Below are positions 1 through 7,459 of a stretch of DNA of 64,000 nt, in pieces. Positions within the stretch are counted from its first letter, which is position 1. Each line of letters opens with the position of its first letter. The DNA lies in assembly GCA_001423545.1 (NCBI GenBank), contig LMOK01000002.1, positions 1,054,001 to 1,118,000 on the forward strand, read 5' to 3'. The notes beneath the pieces are model-generated. The model made no database searches. It worked only from the letters and a program-made list of their open reading frames with translations, and was not told the origin of the DNA. Origin of the DNA: Orlajensenia sp001423545 (GTDB taxonomy: Bacteria; Actinomycetota; Actinomycetes; Actinomycetales; Microbacteriaceae). The translations under genes were made by a program, and so were the position numbers.

Positions 1-2001
1 CGCGCCGAGGAGGTGCCGCCAGGTCATGTTGAAGTAGGCGGCTGCCGCGCTGTCGACGTCGTCGCGGTGGTCCCACTTCGCGAGCAGGGCCGCGCCCTTC
101 TTCGCGTCGCCCGACAGCTTCAGCTTCGCGATGATCGGCGCCAGGGCCACGGCGTTCAGGTCGGTGTTGTCGGCCTGGATCGAGGCCATCGTCTTCATCG
201 TGATCTTCTTCTTCGCCGCGACGACGTCCTGCAGGCGGGTCGTGATCTGCTGGGCCCTGTAGCCCAGGTCCCAGTCCTTCGTGATGAGCGAGGGGTAGTC
301 CTGGCCCACGGCGGCGTTGTTCGCCGTCACGATGAGGCCGCTGGCCGGATTCAGCAGGCTCGGCAGCGAAGCGAATGGGATGTAGCCGCTCCAGCCGTTC
401 TCGCTCGTCCAGCCGGGCAGCGGAAGGGTTCCATCGCCGGCCTTGCGCACGGGAATGAGCCCGGGCGCCTGATAGCCGATGTTGCCCTCGACGTCGGCGT
501 AGAGCAGGTTCTGCGACGGCACGTCGAACACCGCGGCCGCAGCCCGGAAGTCGTCCCAGTTCCCGGCCCTGTCGAGGGCGAAGATGGATGAGGCCGTTCG
601 GCCGGGGGTCAGGGCGGTCCACTGCAGCGACAGCTGGTAGTCGCCCTCCGGCAGGTCGGCGGATGCCGGATAATCGGCCGCGATCGTGCCGAAGGCGTCC
701 GTGATCCCGGTGATGAGCGGCCCGCGCTCGGTCGCGCGGATCTCGATCTCGACGGGGTCGCCGCCGGCCACGTTGATGGTCTCGGTGCGGGAGCGCAGGG
801 CGACCTGAGCTCCGTCGAGCTCGTACTCGTCGCCCGAGACCTTCTCCAGGTAGAGATCGGCGACGTCGGGCCCGAGATTGGTGAAGCCCCACGCGACCTT
901 GTCGTTGTGGCCGATGATCACGCCGGGAACGCCGGAGAAGCTGTACCCGGCGACGGCGAACGGGCAGTCCGCGGTCACCTCGACGCAGCGCAGGCCCACC
1001 TGGTACCAGACCGACGGCATCACGGCGCCGAGGTGGGGATCGTTGGCGAGGATCGGCGACTCGGTGTCGGTGAGGGCGCCGGCTGCGACCCACGAGTTGG
1101 AGCCGATCTCGTTGCCGGCCGGTCCGATGAGTTCGGGGAGGGCGGCGAGGGTGCTCTGCAGCTGGCGGAGGACGGGGGCTGCTGCCGCGGCGGCATCCGT
1201 CGTCTCCTTGTTCGATGGGGGAGTGTTCGACGGGGGAGTGTTCGACAGGGGAGTCGACGAGACGGATGCCGGTGCCGCGACGGCGCCGCCCACGATGGTG
1301 GGGTGGGTGTCGACCGGGTACTCGGGGTGCAGTTGCGCCACCTCGGCCGGGCTGAGGGCGGTGGACAGAAGGGCGCGGTCGATCTCGTCCTCGAGGTTCG
1401 AGCGCAGGTCCCAGGCCATGGCCTTGAGCCAGGCGAGCGAATCGGCCACGGTCCACTTGTAGGGCTCGTAACCGGGGTTCTGCAGGCCGAGCACGGCGTA
1501 CTCGAGCGAGAGGTCGGCGCCGGAGTGCGACTTCAGGTAGGCGTTCACGCCGTCGGCGTAGGCCTCGTAGTAGCTCAGTGTGGTCTCGTCGAGGAGCTCC
1601 ACCTCCTTCTCGGCGACGGCACGCCAGCCGAGGGTGCGGATGAAGGTGTCGGTGGGCACCTGGCTCTCACCGAAGAGCTCGGCGAGCCGGCCGCTGGTCA
1701 CGTGGCGGCGGAAGTCCATCTCCCAGAAGCGGTCCTGGGCCGTCACGTAGCCCTGGGCCATGAACAGGTCGGTCGCGGTCTCCGCGACGATCTGCGGGAT
1801 GCCGGCGGAGTCGCGGTAGACGGTGACGTCGCGGTGCAGAGCGGGGAGGTCGACACGACCCGACATCGTCGGGAAGGACCGCTGCACGGTCCAGATTCCG
1901 ACGCCCGCGGCGATGACGGCCAGCACGAGCACGCTGACGAGGAGGCCGATCAGCACCTTGATGCCACGGTGCCTGCTCGTGCGGGGGGAGTCGGTGCCCA
2001 C
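1..2001 (-). CDS. Penicillin acylase family protein (C-terminus cut by window edge)
   Basis: Ntn-hydrolase of the penicillin/acyl-homoserine-lactone acylase family, which cleaves amide-linked acyl groups and matures by self-cleavage into alpha and beta chains. The GTG start at 2001 has AAGGAG just upstream. Residues about 12-35 form one hydrophobic segment, so the enzyme is probably exported or membrane-anchored. The hallmark GSNSW motif is present; the serine at about residue 301 should become the N-terminal nucleophile of the beta chain. Just before it is a spacer with a TPPSN-type repeat. The 667 codons present run off the window; the family usually exceeds 750 residues, so the C-terminus is missing. 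Substrate cannot be told from sequence. It lies 101 bases downstream of dapD on the same strand, with a TAGGCT -10 candidate (2044-2039) of its own. Confidence 0.9.
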   Translation of the reverse strand, partial: MGTDSPRTSRHRGIKVLIGLLVSVLVLAVIAAGVGIWTVQRSFPTMSGRVDLPALHRDVTVYRDSAGIPQIVAETATDLFMAQGYVTAQDRFWEMDFRRHVTSGRLAELFGESQVPTDTFIRTLGWRAVAEKEVELLDETTLSYYEAYADGVNAYLKSHSGADLSLEYAVLGLQNPGYEPYKWTVADSLAWLKAMAWDLRSNLEDEIDRALLSTALSPAEVAQLHPEYPVDTHPTIVGGAVAAPASVSSTPLSNTPPSNTPPSNKETTDAAAAAAPVLRQLQSTLAALPELIGPAGNEIGSNSWVAAGALTDTESPILANDPHLGAVMPSVWYQVGLRCVEVTADCPFAVAGYSFSGVPGVIIGHNDKVAWGFTNLGPDVADLYLEKVSGDEYELDGAQVALRSRTETINVAGGDPVEIEIRATERGPLITGITDAFGTIAADYPASADLPEGDYQLSLQWTALTPGRTASSIFALDRAGNWDDFRAAAAVFDVPSQNLLYADVEGNIGYQAPGLIPVRKAGDGTLPLPGWTSENGWSGYIPFASLPSLLNPASGLIVTANNAAVGQDYPSLITKDWDLGYRAQQITTRLQDVVAAKKKITMKTMASIQADNTDLNAVALAPIIAKLKLSGDAKKGAALLAKWDHRDDVDSAAAAYFNMTWRHLLGA
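1211..1255. repeat. Triplicated 15-bp repeat in the acylase spacer
   Basis: Three consecutive 15-base units, TTCGAYRGGGGAGTS on the plus strand, encode a repeated Thr-Pro-Pro-Ser-Asn type pentapeptide in the minus-strand acylase. They lie about 40 residues before the autoprocessing serine, in the segment that is normally removed as spacer, so length changes here should be tolerated. Confidence 0.8.
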
Positions 2002-2102
2002 GTCACTCCTTCGTGATCATCGCCTATGCAGTCTGGGCAGCCTATCCGTTCACCGCGGTGTCGCCGGGGAAGCGATCGGATGAGTCTCGCGCACGCGGTG
2101 AG

Positions 2103-3065
2103 TCAGGCGTGCAGGGCCTCGTTCAGCAGGATGCCGTGACCACTGCGCGCGAGCACCTCGACGGCGCCGGACACGGAGTTGCGGCGGAAGAGCAGGTTGG
2201 GCACTCCCGAGAGGGTCGCCGCCTTCACGCTGCGCTGGATCGGGTTCGACGGGTCCACCACGACGACCTTGGTGCCCGCGGTGACGTAGAGGCCGGCCTC
2301 CACCACGGTGTCGTCGCCGATCGAGATGCCGATGCCCGAGTTCGCCCCGAGCAGGGCGCGCGCTCCGATGCTGACACGCTGGGTGCCGCCGCCAGAGAGG
2401 GTGCCCATGATGGAGGCGCCGCCACCGATGTCGCTGCCGTCGCCCACGACGACGCCCTGCGAGATGCGGCCCTCCACCATGGAGGTTCCGAGGGTTCCCG
2501 CGTTGAAGTTCACGAACCCCTCGTGCATGACGGTGGTGCCGGGGGAGAGGTGCGCGCCGAGGCGCACGCGGGAGGCATCCGCGATCCGCACCCGCTCGGG
2601 CACGACGTAGTCGATGAGCCGCGGGAACTTGTCGAGGCCGAGGGCGCTGATGCCGGCGCGCTGCAGCGTCGGGCGCAGGCGCGCGAAGTCATCGGGGTGC
2701 ACGGGACCGGCCGTCGTCCAGGCCACGTTCGGCAGGTGTCCGAAGATGCCGTCGAGATTGAGGGTGTTCGGGGCGACGAGCAGGTGCGAGAGCAGGTGCA
2801 GCCGCAGGTACGCGTCGGGAGTCGAGGCCGGTGCCGCATCCAGGTCGATCTCGACCGTGACGACCTCGGTGCGCACGTTCCTGCGATCGTCGGGGCCGCC
2901 GGCGTTCTCGAGATCGAGGGGAACGGATGCCGCATCCGGTCGCGTGCCGAGCTGCGGCGCCGGGAACCAGGTGTCGAGCACAGTGCCGTCGCCGGAGATG
3001 GTGGCGAGGCCGTGGCCCCAGGCTGCGCGGGCGGACGAGGGTGCGGAGGCGTCGGTCTCAGGCAT
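2103..3065 (-). CDS. dapD: 2,3,4,5-tetrahydropyridine-2,6-dicarboxylate N-succinyltransferase
   Basis: Succinyl-CoA-dependent acyltransferase of the succinylase branch of lysine/meso-diaminopimelate synthesis; cytoplasmic, active as a trimer. The 320-residue length matches the actinobacterial type of DapD rather than the shorter enterobacterial one. The middle of the protein (about residues 170-280) is the left-handed beta-helix typical of hexapeptide transferases, with runs such as GTSMVEGRISQG and GGGASIMGTLSGGG. It is divergent from dapE with only 55 bases between the starts, so both steps of the pathway can be controlled from one short region. A TACGCT -10 candidate (3078-3073) lies so close to the ATG that the mRNA is probably leaderless. 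Confidence 0.95.
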   Translation of the reverse strand: MPETDASAPSSARAAWGHGLATISGDGTVLDTWFPAPQLGTRPDAASVPLDLENAGGPDDRRNVRTEVVTVEIDLDAAPASTPDAYLRLHLLSHLLVAPNTLNLDGIFGHLPNVAWTTAGPVHPDDFARLRPTLQRAGISALGLDKFPRLIDYVVPERVRIADASRVRLGAHLSPGTTVMHEGFVNFNAGTLGTSMVEGRISQGVVVGDGSDIGGGASIMGTLSGGGTQRVSIGARALLGANSGIGISIGDDTVVEAGLYVTAGTKVVVVDPSNPIQRSVKAATLSGVPNLLFRRNSVSGAVEVLARSGHGILLNEALHA

Positions 3066-3108
3066 GCCCTCCAGCGTAACGGCGGCGGGAGGCGCAGCAT
3101 CGCGTCAA

Positions 3109-3114
3109 TAGACT
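3109..3114 (+). promoter_or_regulatory. -10 element of a leaderless dapE promoter
   Basis: TAGACT ends six bases before the dapE ATG at 3121, so transcription should start at or next to the A of the start codon. No Shine-Dalgarno sequence fits between them. The -10 candidate for dapD (TACGCT, 3078-3073, minus strand) is about 30 bases away in the opposite direction. Confidence 0.55.
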
Positions 3115-3120
3115 GGATGC

Positions 3121-4218
3121 ATGCCGGTGAACGACGTCTCCACGCCCGTGCTCGACCTGTCGGCTGACGTCGTCGCCATCACCCGGGCCATCTGCGACAT
3201 CGAGTCGGTCTCCGGGAACGAGACCCCGCTGGCGGATGCCATCGCCACCGCGCTCGCGGGCTACGCGCACCTCGAGGTCATCCGCGACGGCGACACCATC
3301 GTGGCCCGCACGAACCTCGGTCGAGACAAGCGGGTGGTCATCGCCGGCCACATCGACACCGTGCCGCTGAAGGACAACCTGCCGACCCGGTTCGAGACCG
3401 AGGATGGCGTGGACTACCTCTGGGGTCGGGGGACCGTCGACATGAAGGGTGGAGTGGCCGTGCAACTCGCCCTCGCGCCGGAGCTCACAGACCCGGTGGT
3501 CGACATCACCTGGCTGTTCTACGACGGCGAGGAGGTCTCGTCCGACAAGAACGGCCTGGGGCGCCTCGCCCGCAACAGTCCCGAGTTGCTCGAGGGCGAC
3601 TTCGCGATCCTCGGAGAGCCGAGCAATGCCTCGGTCGAGGGAGGCTGCAACGGCACCCTGCGGGTGGAGCTGCGGGCCTTCGGGCAGCGCGCGCACTCCG
3701 CGCGGTCCTGGGTCGGCGACAACGCCATCCACAAGGTCGGCCCACTGCTCGATCGCCTGGCGGCCTACGAGCCGCGCTCGGTCGAGGTCGAGGGGCTCGT
3801 CTACCGGGAGGGCCTCAACGCCGTCGGCATCACCGGTGGCGTCGCCGGCAACGTCATCCCAGACGAGGTGATGGTGCACGTGAACTACCGATTCGCACCG
3901 AGCCGCACGGCGGCCGAGGCCATCGAGCACCTGCGCGAGCTGTTCCCCGAGTACGAGCTCACCGTCGTCGACCAGGCCGAGGGCGCGAGGCCCGGCCTCG
4001 ACGCCGAACTCGCCCAGGAGTTCCTCGCCGCTGTCGGTGCCGAGGCGAAGCCCAAGTACGGCTGGACCGACGTGGCACGCTTCAGTGCCCTCGGCATCCC
4101 CGCCGTCAACTTCGGTCCAGGTAACCCGTTGCTGGCCCACCACGACCAGGAGCGCGTGCCCGTCGAGGAGATCACCGAGTGCGCCCGGGCGCTGCGTACA
4201 TGGCTGAACGGGCGTTGA
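3121..4218 (+). CDS. dapE: Succinyl-diaminopimelate desuccinylase
   Basis: M20-family metallohydrolase that removes succinate from N-succinyl-LL-diaminopimelate, the step that follows DapD and the aminotransferase in lysine and peptidoglycan precursor synthesis. Family landmarks are visible: GHIDTVP (metal-binding His), WGRGTVDMKGG (bridging Asp), DGEEVSS (catalytic Glu and metal Glu) and LLAHHDQE near the C-terminus (metal His). The length of 365 residues is normal. The dimerisation domain lies between about residues 180 and 290. The gene is divergent from dapD and its last 19 bases overlap the next reading frame, which suggests co-transcription with the membrane protein. Confidence 0.95.
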   Translation: MPVNDVSTPVLDLSADVVAITRAICDIESVSGNETPLADAIATALAGYAHLEVIRDGDTIVARTNLGRDKRVVIAGHIDTVPLKDNLPTRFETEDGVDYLWGRGTVDMKGGVAVQLALAPELTDPVVDITWLFYDGEEVSSDKNGLGRLARNSPELLEGDFAILGEPSNASVEGGCNGTLRVELRAFGQRAHSARSWVGDNAIHKVGPLLDRLAAYEPRSVEVEGLVYREGLNAVGITGGVAGNVIPDEVMVHVNYRFAPSRTAAEAIEHLRELFPEYELTVVDQAEGARPGLDAELAQEFLAAVGAEAKPKYGWTDVARFSALGIPAVNFGPGNPLLAHHDQERVPVEEITECARALRTWLNGR

Positions 4219-5453
4219 CCCGGGGTTCCGAGCGGCGCGCCTCGGAACGGCCGCAGAGGCGGATCCTGCCCATCGCCGTGGTCGTGCGCTGGCGGGTCAT
4301 GCCGTGGTGGCTGCGGGTCGTCATCGTCTACGCCGCGTCGCGCGTGGTCACGACGGCTCTCATGCTGGTGCTCGCCGACATGCAGGAGGCGAACCCCTGG
4401 ACTGGGGCGCACCCCGCGTACGCCGCCTTCGCCAACATCTGGGACGGCCGCTGGTACGAGATCATCGCCGGCTACGGCTATCCGAGCGAGCTCCCGGTGA
4501 CGGATGACGGCCACATCGGCGAGAACGCCTGGGCGTTCATGCCCGGCTACCCCGCGCTCGTGCGTGTGCTCATGGAGGTCACCGGCCTGCAGTGGAGCGG
4601 CCTCGCGGTGTTCGTCTCCGTGGCGTTCGGGCTGGGAGCCGCGCTGTTGTTCCACCGTCTGCTGCGCACCCGCCTCGACGCATCGACGACGCTGTTCGCC
4701 GTCACCCTGTTCTGCTTCGCGCCGCTGTCGCCGATGCTGCAGGTGGGATACGCGGAGTCGATGTACCTCTTCCTCCTCACGCTCGCCCTGCTGCTTCTCG
4801 TGCGGCGGCGCTACTGGCTGCTGTTCCCCGTGGTCGCCGTCATGGCGCTCACCCGTCCGAGTGGGCTGGCGTTCGCCCTCGCTCTCGGACTGCACGTCGT
4901 CCACCGCTGGTTCACCCGTTCGCGCGACCCGTTCCCGGCACGCGAGATCGTCGCATCCGTCTCCGTCACGATCTTCACCGGGCTGATGGGGCTGGCCTGG
5001 CCGGCTGCCGCCTGGATCGTGACGGGCAGCATCACGGCGTACACCGACACCGAGCTGGCCTGGCGCGCGCCCTACATCGGCTATCAGGAGCTCATCCCGT
5101 TCACGGCGTGGTTCCAGAGCGGAGCCTGGTGGCTCGGGTCGCCGATCGGCTACATCGTGGTCTCGGCTCTGATCGTGGGATTCGGAGCCGCGCTGTTCCT
5201 TCCCGCGGTGCGGCGGTTGGGCGTCGAACTGCGGTTCTGGGTGGCGAGCTACGCGCTGTACCTGCTCGCCGTGTTCTTCCCGCAGTCGAGCACCTTCCGG
5301 CTGCTGACGCCGTTGTTCCCTCTGCTGGGAGTCCTCGCGCAGCCGCGCTCGCGGCTCTACAGGACGGCCCTCGTGCTCGTCTTCGTCGCTCTGCAGTGGG
5401 GCTGGCTCTACATCTGCTGGGCCTATATCGGCTACGACTGGAGCCCGCCGTGA
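4200..5453 (+). CDS. Multi-pass membrane protein, GPI-mannosyltransferase (PIG-V)-like
   Basis: A 417-residue polytopic membrane protein with roughly eight to ten hydrophobic segments. After the first segment comes an extracytoplasmic loop carrying NIWDGRWYEIIAGYGYP; a WD.xWY-type acidic/aromatic loop motif is typical of GT-C glycosyltransferases of the PIG-V/Gpi18 type, which use polyprenyl-phosphate sugars. I take the ATG at 4200 as start; an upstream in-frame start at 4179 would overlap dapE further. The frame overlaps dapE by 19 bases, so translation is probably coupled. The sugar donor and acceptor are unknown; the GT-C assignment rests on topology and the loop motif. Confidence 0.7.
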   Translation: MAERALTRGSERRASERPQRRILPIAVVVRWRVMPWWLRVVIVYAASRVVTTALMLVLADMQEANPWTGAHPAYAAFANIWDGRWYEIIAGYGYPSELPVTDDGHIGENAWAFMPGYPALVRVLMEVTGLQWSGLAVFVSVAFGLGAALLFHRLLRTRLDASTTLFAVTLFCFAPLSPMLQVGYAESMYLFLLTLALLLLVRRRYWLLFPVVAVMALTRPSGLAFALALGLHVVHRWFTRSRDPFPAREIVASVSVTIFTGLMGLAWPAAAWIVTGSITAYTDTELAWRAPYIGYQELIPFTAWFQSGAWWLGSPIGYIVVSALIVGFGAALFLPAVRRLGVELRFWVASYALYLLAVFFPQSSTFRLLTPLFPLLGVLAQPRSRLYRTALVLVFVALQWGWLYICWAYIGYDWSPP

Positions 5454-5496
5454 CGGCACCGCGACGGCCCGGTCGTACTGGGGGCACGGTCGTGAT

Positions 5497-5525
5497 TTCG
5501 GATAGTACTCCCAGCAGGGGATAAT
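5497..5525 (+). promoter_or_regulatory. Candidate promoter for the DUF3117 gene
   Basis: TTCGGA (5497-5502) and GATAAT (5520-5525) are separated by 17 bases. Transcription would start about 25 bases upstream of the ATG at 5557, leaving room for the AAAGGGG ribosome-binding site. This is a leadered promoter, unlike many others in the window. Confidence 0.45.
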
Positions 5526-5556
5526 AGAAGCAGTCTTGCCACGAAAGGGGAACTCA

Positions 5557-5730
5557 ATGGCGGCGATGAAGCCACGTACTGGTGACGGACCGATGGAGGC
5601 CGTGAAGGAGGGTCGTCTCATCATCGTTCGCGTTCCACTGGAAGGCGGGGGACGACTGGTCGTCTCCGTCAACGACGCTGAGGCGAAGGAACTGCACGAC
5701 GCTCTCGAGAAGGTCGTCGCGCCGGTCTAG
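5557..5730 (+). CDS. DUF3117 domain protein
   Basis: A 57-residue protein that begins MAAMKPRTGDGP and carries the VPLEGGGRLVVS core, which I recognise as the DUF3117 family found throughout actinobacteria. No catalytic function is known. The start at 5557 is preferred over the in-frame start at 5536 because the family begins with MAAMKPRTGDGP and AAAGGGG lies at a good distance. It has its own promoter candidate and is followed by a hairpin terminator, so it is probably a single-gene unit that is well expressed. Confidence 0.9.
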   Translation: MAAMKPRTGDGPMEAVKEGRLIIVRVPLEGGGRLVVSVNDAEAKELHDALEKVVAPV

Positions 5731-5745
5731 CCTGCGCACATGTGA

Positions 5746-5784
5746 AGCTGGTCCGGAGCCGAGAGGCACCGGGCCAGCTCTTTG
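5746..5784 (+). terminator. Intrinsic terminator after the DUF3117 gene
   Basis: An 11-base-pair stem (5746-5756 with 5769-5779, one G-U pair) closes a 12-base loop and is followed by CTTTG. It lies 15 bases after the DUF3117 stop. Nothing else is seen between here and the end of the minus-strand methyltransferase at 5941. Confidence 0.65.
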
Positions 5785-5940
5785 CGTCTCATCCGCGCTG
5801 TGGACGCCTTCGGGTGCGCAGCACGGTACCGGGTTCGGGGAAGTTCCCGCATCCGGAGCCATGTCGGCACACCGTGTCGACGGATGCCGCCCTGCCGGGA
5901 CTGCCCACGGCTGTTCTGCTCGCGGCTGGCTGCGTGCCGG

Positions 5941-6573
5941 CTAGGAGAGCAGCTTCGAGATCTGCAGGAGCCCGTCGCCGGCCGGTGACAGGGCGCTCAG
6001 CACGGCGCTGGAGCCCGAGATCTCGGTGATCAACGAGCGGAAGCCGCTGGCCACCTCGTCGCGCTGAGCTGGATCGGCGACGCGTCCGCGCCAGAGGGCG
6101 TGCGGAACCAGCACGGTGCCGCCGGGCTTCGCCAGGCGCAGGCCGTGCTCGACGTACTCGATGACCGACTGGGGGTCGGCGTCGACGAAGACGACGTCGT
6201 AGGAGTTCTCGTTCATGCGGGGGAGCACTTCGCCGGCGCGGCCCGCGATCAGGCGGATGCGGTTGGCGGCGATCCCGGCATCGAGCAGATTCGTGCGGGC
6301 GTGCTGCTGGTGGTCGACCTCGGAGTCGATGGACGTGAGGGTCGCATCCGGAGCCCCGCGCAGAAGCCACAGCCCTGAGACGCCGACGCCGGTGCCGATC
6401 TCGACGATCGCCGATGCCGAGTGCGCTGCGGCGATGACCGCTGCTTGGGCTCCGATGGCGGGGGAGATCGGTTCGATGCCCAACTCCAGCGACTGCTGAC
6501 GCGCCTTCGCGATGGATTCGGGCTCGCCGACGATGTCGTCGACGTACTTCCAGTTGAGGTCTTTGTCAGACAC
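5941..6573 (-). CDS. O-methyltransferase, class I SAM-dependent (family 3)
   Basis: A 210-residue SAM-dependent methyltransferase of the O-methyltransferase family 3 / catechol O-methyltransferase-like type. SAM-binding motif I is VEIGTGVGVSGLWLL; the acidic residue after beta-2 is in TSIDSEVDHQQ; and the metal-binding aspartate motif is VVFVDADPQSV. The GTG start at 6573 is chosen because GGGAG precedes it by five bases; a TTG four codons upstream is also open. It is divergent from tatB. In mycobacteria a homologue sits in the same neighbourhood as sigE, htrA, tatB and mrp, and here too tatB is next. The acceptor substrate is unknown. Confidence 0.85.
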   Translation of the reverse strand: MSDKDLNWKYVDDIVGEPESIAKARQQSLELGIEPISPAIGAQAAVIAAAHSASAIVEIGTGVGVSGLWLLRGAPDATLTSIDSEVDHQQHARTNLLDAGIAANRIRLIAGRAGEVLPRMNENSYDVVFVDADPQSVIEYVEHGLRLAKPGGTVLVPHALWRGRVADPAQRDEVASGFRSLITEISGSSAVLSALSPAGDGLLQISKLLS

Positions 6574-6644
6574 GTTAGCTCCCAAGATGATCGGTCCCAG
6601 CCTAGAGCCGGCCCCGAGCGACGGGAGGATGCCTCGCCGCGGGT

Positions 6645-6650
6645 TATCCT
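6645..6650 (+). promoter_or_regulatory. -10 element of a leaderless tatB promoter
   Basis: TATCCT ends six bases before the tatB ATG at 6657, which places the expected transcription start on the start codon itself. No ribosome-binding site is present. Confidence 0.5.
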
Positions 6651-6656
6651 GATGGC

Positions 6657-7160
6657 ATGTTCGGGCTGACCTTCGAGAAACTCCTCATCATCGGGGTCAT
6701 CGCTGTGTTCCTGCTCGGACCCGAGCGCCTGCCGCACTATGCGGCCCAGCTCGGACGGCTGGTCCGTCAGCTCCGCGACATGGCCAACGGCGCCAAGGAT
6801 CGCATGCGCGACGAGATGGGCCCCGACTTCGACGACGTCGACTGGAAGAAGCTCGATCCGCGACAGTACGACCCGCGCCGCATCATCCGTGAGGCCCTGC
6901 TCGACGAGGAGCCCACCACACCGACGGTGTCGCGTTCGGGGGTGTCGGTCGTCGCCACGGCCGGAGCCGCTGGCGTCGCAGGGGCTGCTGGCGTCGCAGG
7001 GGCTGCTGGCGTAGCAGGGGCTGCTGGCGTTGCTGGCGGCGACGCTGCTGCGAGGGCATCCGGCACCATCGGCGTCAATCCGAACTCCGCGTACCTGCAG
7101 AAGAAGCGGTCGGCGGAGATGGCGGCCGTGCCCACGCCGTTCGACTCCGAGGCGACCTAG
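6657..7160 (+). CDS. tatB: Sec-independent protein translocase subunit TatB
   Basis: Single-span component of the twin-arginine export machinery; with TatC it forms the receptor for RR signal peptides. The N-terminus MFGLTFEKLLIIGVIAVFLLGPERLP gives the short hydrophobic helix, the FLGP-type hinge (here LLGPERLP) and the amphipathic helix (about residues 22-45) expected of TatB. The C-terminal half is low complexity: residues about 100-125 repeat GAAGVA several times, encoded by an 18-base tandem repeat. Total length is 167 residues. The gene stands alone, with tatA and tatC not in the window, which is common in actinobacteria. Confidence 0.92.
   Translation: MFGLTFEKLLIIGVIAVFLLGPERLPHYAAQLGRLVRQLRDMANGAKDRMRDEMGPDFDDVDWKKLDPRQYDPRRIIREALLDEEPTTPTVSRSGVSVVATAGAAGVAGAAGVAGAAGVAGAAGVAGGDAAARASGTIGVNPNSAYLQKKRSAEMAAVPTPFDSEAT
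6964..7036 (+). repeat. 18-bp tandem repeat inside tatB
   Basis: About four copies of an 18-base unit (GGGGCTGCTGGCGTCGCA and variants) encode the hexapeptide GAAGVA. They lie in the disordered C-terminal tail of TatB, outside the membrane helix and hinge. Unit number is likely to vary between strains. Confidence 0.85.
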
Positions 7161-7191
7161 GCTCTCGGCTCGCGCTGTCGTTCGCCACCGC

Positions 7192-7304
7192 TGGTCGAGT
7201 AGCGACCGAGCGAAGCTTTCGGCGTTGGTCGAGTGGCGACCGAGCGAAGCCTTGGCGTTGGTCGAGTGGCGACCGAGCGAAGCGAGGACGCGTATCGAGA
7301 CCAG
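7192..7304. repeat. Triplicated 33-bp intergenic repeat box
   Basis: Three copies spaced about 33 bases apart share GGTCGAGTRGCGACCGAGCG; they begin at about 7193, 7226 and 7260. The last runs on into a GCGTATCGAGACC end, which partly mirrors the TGGTCGAG start. This resembles the dispersed intergenic repeats common in Microbacteriaceae. The boxes fill most of the 299-base gap between tatB and the HNH gene. Confidence 0.75.
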
Positions 7305-7447
7305 CTCCCGCCCGCGCGCCGTGGTCACCGCCCTGCCAGTCCTACTCCTCCACACCCTCCGTCGCGTCGCCGGGTTTCCACAGCCTGTTGATGGAAATAT
7401 CCCGGTCACAGTGTATATTCAGGGCCTTGAATGTCGGTGGGTGTCCG

Positions 7448-7453
7448 TAGTGT
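7448..7453 (+). promoter_or_regulatory. -10 element of a leaderless promoter for the HNH gene
   Basis: TAGTGT ends six bases before the ATG at 7460. A TTGAAT at 7427-7432 is a possible but closely spaced -35. An AT-rich patch at 7388-7419 (TTGATG, then TGTATATT) could hold a second promoter. Confidence 0.4.
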
Positions 7454-7459
7454 CGAGGT

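Noticed and set aside
907..3167. Plus-strand frames opposite the acylase and dapD
   Set aside because: Third-position GC shadow of minus-strand genes with clear family motifs.
3058..5672. Long minus-strand frames opposite dapE and the PIG-V-like gene
   Set aside because: Low-complexity His/Arg/Glu sequences opposite well-supported genes; no motif and no start signal.
5742..6029. Small plus-strand frames between the DUF3117 gene and the methyltransferase
   Set aside because: They begin inside the terminator hairpin and continue antisense to the methyltransferase; no similarity recognised.
7192..7304. CRISPR-like array
   Set aside because: Only three imperfect units, with almost no spacer between them and no cas genes in the window.
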